Made by a program: the position numbers and the translations under genes. The notes beneath the pieces were generated by a model, which had not been told where the DNA came from, did not search any database, and saw only the letters and a list, made by a program, of their open reading frames with translations. A DNA stretch of 64,000 bases from Coriobacteriaceae bacterium (GTDB lineage: Bacteria; Actinomycetota; Coriobacteriia; Coriobacteriales; UMGS124), in contig JAHZGC010000003.1 in assembly GCA_019421015.1 (NCBI GenBank), positions 3,384 through 67,383 of the forward strand, given 5' to 3'. This document shows positions 61,774 to 64,000 of this stretch, in pieces. Position 1 is the stretch's first letter, and the number at the start of each line of letters is the position of its first letter.

Positions 61774-63179
61774 GAGCGGCCCTCCCCCGCGCAGCGCGCG
61801 GCGCGCTCGGCCACGAGGCGCTGGAAGGCCTCGCCGCGCTGCTTGTAGCCGCTGAACTCGTCGAACGAGGAGCAGGCCGGCGAGAGGAGCACGGTGTCGC
61901 CGGGCTGTGCGGCGGCGCAGGCGGCCTCGAAGGCCCGGGCCATGGTGGCCGCCCGCACGACGGAGGCACCCGGGCGTTCGGCGGCAGCGGCGCGCAGGGC
62001 CCCCTCGATGCGCTCCCCCGCCTCGCCGTAGGCGACCACGGCCCGGCAGCGGTCGACGGCGGCGCGGGCGAGGTCGGTGAGGTCGGTGAGTTTGTCGTGG
62101 CCGCCAAGCAGCAGCACGACGCGCCCGGCTTCGAAGGCGGCCAGTGCCTTGAGGGCCGCGTCGGTGTTGGTGGCCTTGGAGTCGTCGACGAACGCGACCC
62201 CGTCCGCCTCCCCGCAGGGCTCCACGCGATGGGCCAGCGGCGAGAAGCCCAGCAGGCCGCGCGCAACCGCCTCGTCGGAGACCCCCATGAACAGCGCGGC
62301 CGCCGCGGCAGCCAGGCTGTTCTGCAGGTTGTGCGGGCCCTTGAGCGCCATCTCGTCCCAACGGCACAGGGCGTGCTCGCACCCCCCGAGGCGCACGGTC
62401 AGCCGCCCATCGTCGGCAAGCCACGCCCCGTGCGCCTCGCAGGCGCATGGGACCTCCCCGACGACAACCACGGGCAGGCCCCTCAGGCGCAGGCGCTCGG
62501 CCATGGCGCGGCAGGGCCCGTCGTCGCCCAGGACGCATAGGTCCCGCCCCGTCATGTTTGCAAAGACACGCTCCTTGTCGGCCGCGTAGGCCTCAAAGGT
62601 GCCGTGCCACTCGAGGTGGTCCGGGGTGACGTTGAGCAGGACGGCAACCCGGGGGGCGAACAAAACCGTCCCATGGAGCTGGAAGCTCGACAGCTCCGCG
62701 GCGAACACCTCGCCCTCGGCGCGGTCGGCGACGCACGCCACAGGGGGCAGGCCGATGTTGCCCACGGCGCGCACGGGGCGCCCCGCCTCCTCGAAGAGGT
62801 GGCGGACCAGCGAGGTCGTGGTGGTCTTGCCGTTCGTGCCGGTCACCGCCACCCAGTCGCGGGGGCTCTCGCGCCACGCCAGCTCGGGCTCGCTCACGAC
62901 CTCGGCGCACCGGGCAACGGCGCTTTGGTACAGCGGGCTAGAACAGGGCAGCCCGGGGCTCGACACCGCGAGGTCATAGGGGCGGTCCAGCTCCTCGGAG
63001 TCCCAGACCACCCGGGCCCCCAAGGCCTCAAGGGCCTCCCCCGCCTCGCGCGGCGCGCTGCCGCCGTACACGGTCACGCTCGAGACCGCCCCCTCGGGCA
63101 GCCCGAGGAGGTACGCGGCCGCGGCCTTGGTGCTGGAACCGATGCCGAGGAGGACGACGTCGCCAAAACCCGATGCCAT
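61770..63179 (-). CDS. murD: UDP-N-acetylmuramoyl-L-alanine-D-glutamate ligase
   Basis: Mur ligase of 469 residues adding D-Glu to UDP-MurNAc-L-Ala. L-L-G-I-G-S-S-T-K is near residue 9, the ATP loop G-T-N-G-K-T-T-T near 112, L-N-V-T-P-D-H-L near 180 and F-V-D-D-S-K-A-T-N near 320. The C-terminal L-S-P-A-C-S-S-F-D-E-F and R-G-E-A-F motifs are complete. AAGGGAG lies 10 bases before the ATG. It is between mraY and ftsW in the usual order. Confidence 0.96.
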   Translation of the reverse strand: MASGFGDVVLLGIGSSTKAAAAYLLGLPEGAVSSVTVYGGSAPREAGEALEALGARVVWDSEELDRPYDLAVSSPGLPCSSPLYQSAVARCAEVVSEPELAWRESPRDWVAVTGTNGKTTTTSLVRHLFEEAGRPVRAVGNIGLPPVACVADRAEGEVFAAELSSFQLHGTVLFAPRVAVLLNVTPDHLEWHGTFEAYAADKERVFANMTGRDLCVLGDDGPCRAMAERLRLRGLPVVVVGEVPCACEAHGAWLADDGRLTVRLGGCEHALCRWDEMALKGPHNLQNSLAAAAAALFMGVSDEAVARGLLGFSPLAHRVEPCGEADGVAFVDDSKATNTDAALKALAAFEAGRVVLLLGGHDKLTDLTDLARAAVDRCRAVVAYGEAGERIEGALRAAAAERPGASVVRAATMARAFEAACAAAQPGDTVLLSPACSSFDEFSGYKQRGEAFQRLVAERAARCAGEGRS

Positions 63180-63207
63180 GGTTGCATTAACTCCCTTAAC
63201 AGATTGT

Positions 63208-64000
63208 CTAACCGAGCTGGAAGTAGAGGGCGAAGCCCACGGCGGCGAAGGCGGCCGCCACGATCCAGAACCGCGTGACCACCTTGGTCTCGGCCCATCC
63301 CTTCTTCTCGAAGTGGTGGTGGATGGGGGCCATGAGGAACACCCGCCTGCCCGTGAGCTTGAAGCTCACGACCTGGATCATGACCGAGAGCACCTCGATG
63401 ATGAACACGCCGCCGATGACCAGCGATATGACCTCGGTCTTGGTGAGCACGGCGAGCGCGGCGAAGGCGGTCCCCAGGGCGAGGGAGCCGGTGTCCCCCA
63501 TGAAGATCGACGCCGGGTAGCAGTTGAACCACAGAAAGCCGATGCAGGCACCCACACAGGCAAAGGCAAAGACCGAGAGCGGGAGGTCGCCGCTCGTGAA
63601 GGCCACCATGCCCATGACCGCCAGGGTGACCGCGGAGCAGCCGCCGCACAGCCCGTCGAGACCGTCGTTGAGGTTCACCGCGTTCGACAGGCCCGCCATA
63701 AGCAGGAACACAAAGATGATGTAGAGCCACGGGACGCTGACCTGAGCGCCCCCCACCTCGAAGGTGGGGGCGAGCACGCCCAGGTCGATGCCGAACCCGC
63801 CGGGAAGCGTGACCACCGGCGACACGCCGAGCAGGTTCACGGCGAGCATCGTGAAGATGAGCACGATGACCCCCTGGCCGATGAGCTTGGCGTGGGGCGT
63901 GAGGCCCAAGGAACGCCGGTGGGCCACCGACTCGAAGTCGTCGAGGAAGCCCAGGAGCGCCGTGAGCACCGTGGCGAGCACGGCCAGCACCAGCGTCAGG
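63208..64000 (-). CDS. mraY: Phospho-MurNAc-pentapeptide transferase (partial, 5' end beyond window)
   Basis: Polytopic enzyme forming lipid I from UDP-MurNAc-pentapeptide and undecaprenyl phosphate. The visible 263 residues include G-F-L-D-D-F near residue 14 of the visible part, N-L-N-D-G-L-D-G-L near 107, F-M-G-D-T-G-S-L near 165 and the loop A-P-I-H-H-H-F-E-K-K-G near 222, all catalytic hallmarks. The start codon and the first helices (roughly 80-100 residues by comparison with the family) lie beyond base 64000. It is followed 29 bases later by murD. Confidence 0.95.
   Translation of the reverse strand, partial: LTLVLAVLATVLTALLGFLDDFESVAHRRSLGLTPHAKLIGQGVIVLIFTMLAVNLLGVSPVVTLPGGFGIDLGVLAPTFEVGGAQVSVPWLYIIFVFLLMAGLSNAVNLNDGLDGLCGGCSAVTLAVMGMVAFTSGDLPLSVFAFACVGACIGFLWFNCYPASIFMGDTGSLALGTAFAALAVLTKTEVISLVIGGVFIIEVLSVMIQVVSFKLTGRRVFLMAPIHHHFEKKGWAETKVVTRFWIVAAAFAAVGFALYFQLG

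Overview
The window is a high-GC actinobacterial chromosome segment. I infer class Coriobacteriia (Collinsella/Olsenella-like) from four things: a division cluster with ftsQ directly followed by ftsZ and no ftsA, SepF and DivIVA downstream of it, a six-gene energy-converting (Ech-type) [NiFe] hydrogenase operon, and many secreted peptidoglycan enzymes built on GBS_Bsp-like repeats. The genus is not proven from the sequence. No rRNA, tRNA, CRISPR array, IS element or prophage was recognised, and no gene-free stretch exceeds 300 bases.

Layout. 1-5.1 kb: an ArsC/Spx-like protein, then on the minus strand an unrecognised protein with DNA topoisomerase III, and rsmI. 5.3-10.9 kb: the plus-strand operon echABCDEF, closed by a clear terminator. 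11.0-17.0 kb (minus): recO with deoC (a DeoC carrying a Cys/His-rich insertion), then era, dgkA, ybeY, phoH and galE.

17.1-42.1 kb is a cell-surface region. It holds three family 2 glycosyltransferases, an acyltransferase, an epimerase, all four dTDP-L-rhamnose genes (rfbA, B, C, D) spread over three transcription units, two DUF4012 proteins facing each other near its ends, and three very large secreted wall enzymes: amidase plus glucosaminidase, NlpC/P60, and L,D-transpeptidase. All three enzymes carry arrays of the same repeat family, and two of them share operons with rhamnose genes. The likely joint product is a rhamnose-containing wall polymer with dedicated wall-remodelling enzymes.

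42.4-50.4 kb: a VanW-family gene directly followed by a VanG-like D-Ala-D-X ligase and an NhaC-type antiporter; a PurF paralogue that lacks the catalytic N-terminal cysteine; an orphan Vsr-type endonuclease with a lipoprotein; a MetY-like protein that has lost its PLP lysine; and a MutT-type Nudix hydrolase.

50.4-64.0 kb (minus) is the mur/division cluster, read in transcription order mraY (cut by the window end), murD, ftsW, murG, murC, murB, ftsQ, ftsZ, pgeF, yggS, sepF, yggT, divIVA, with several ATGA/GTGA overlaps and a shared terminator at its end.

The strongest leads are the VanW/VanG-like pair, the GBS_Bsp-repeat wall-enzyme plus rhamnose locus, the PurF and MetY paralogues with missing catalytic residues, the metal-binding-looking insertion in DeoC, and the Asp-for-Cys change in the EchF ferredoxin.
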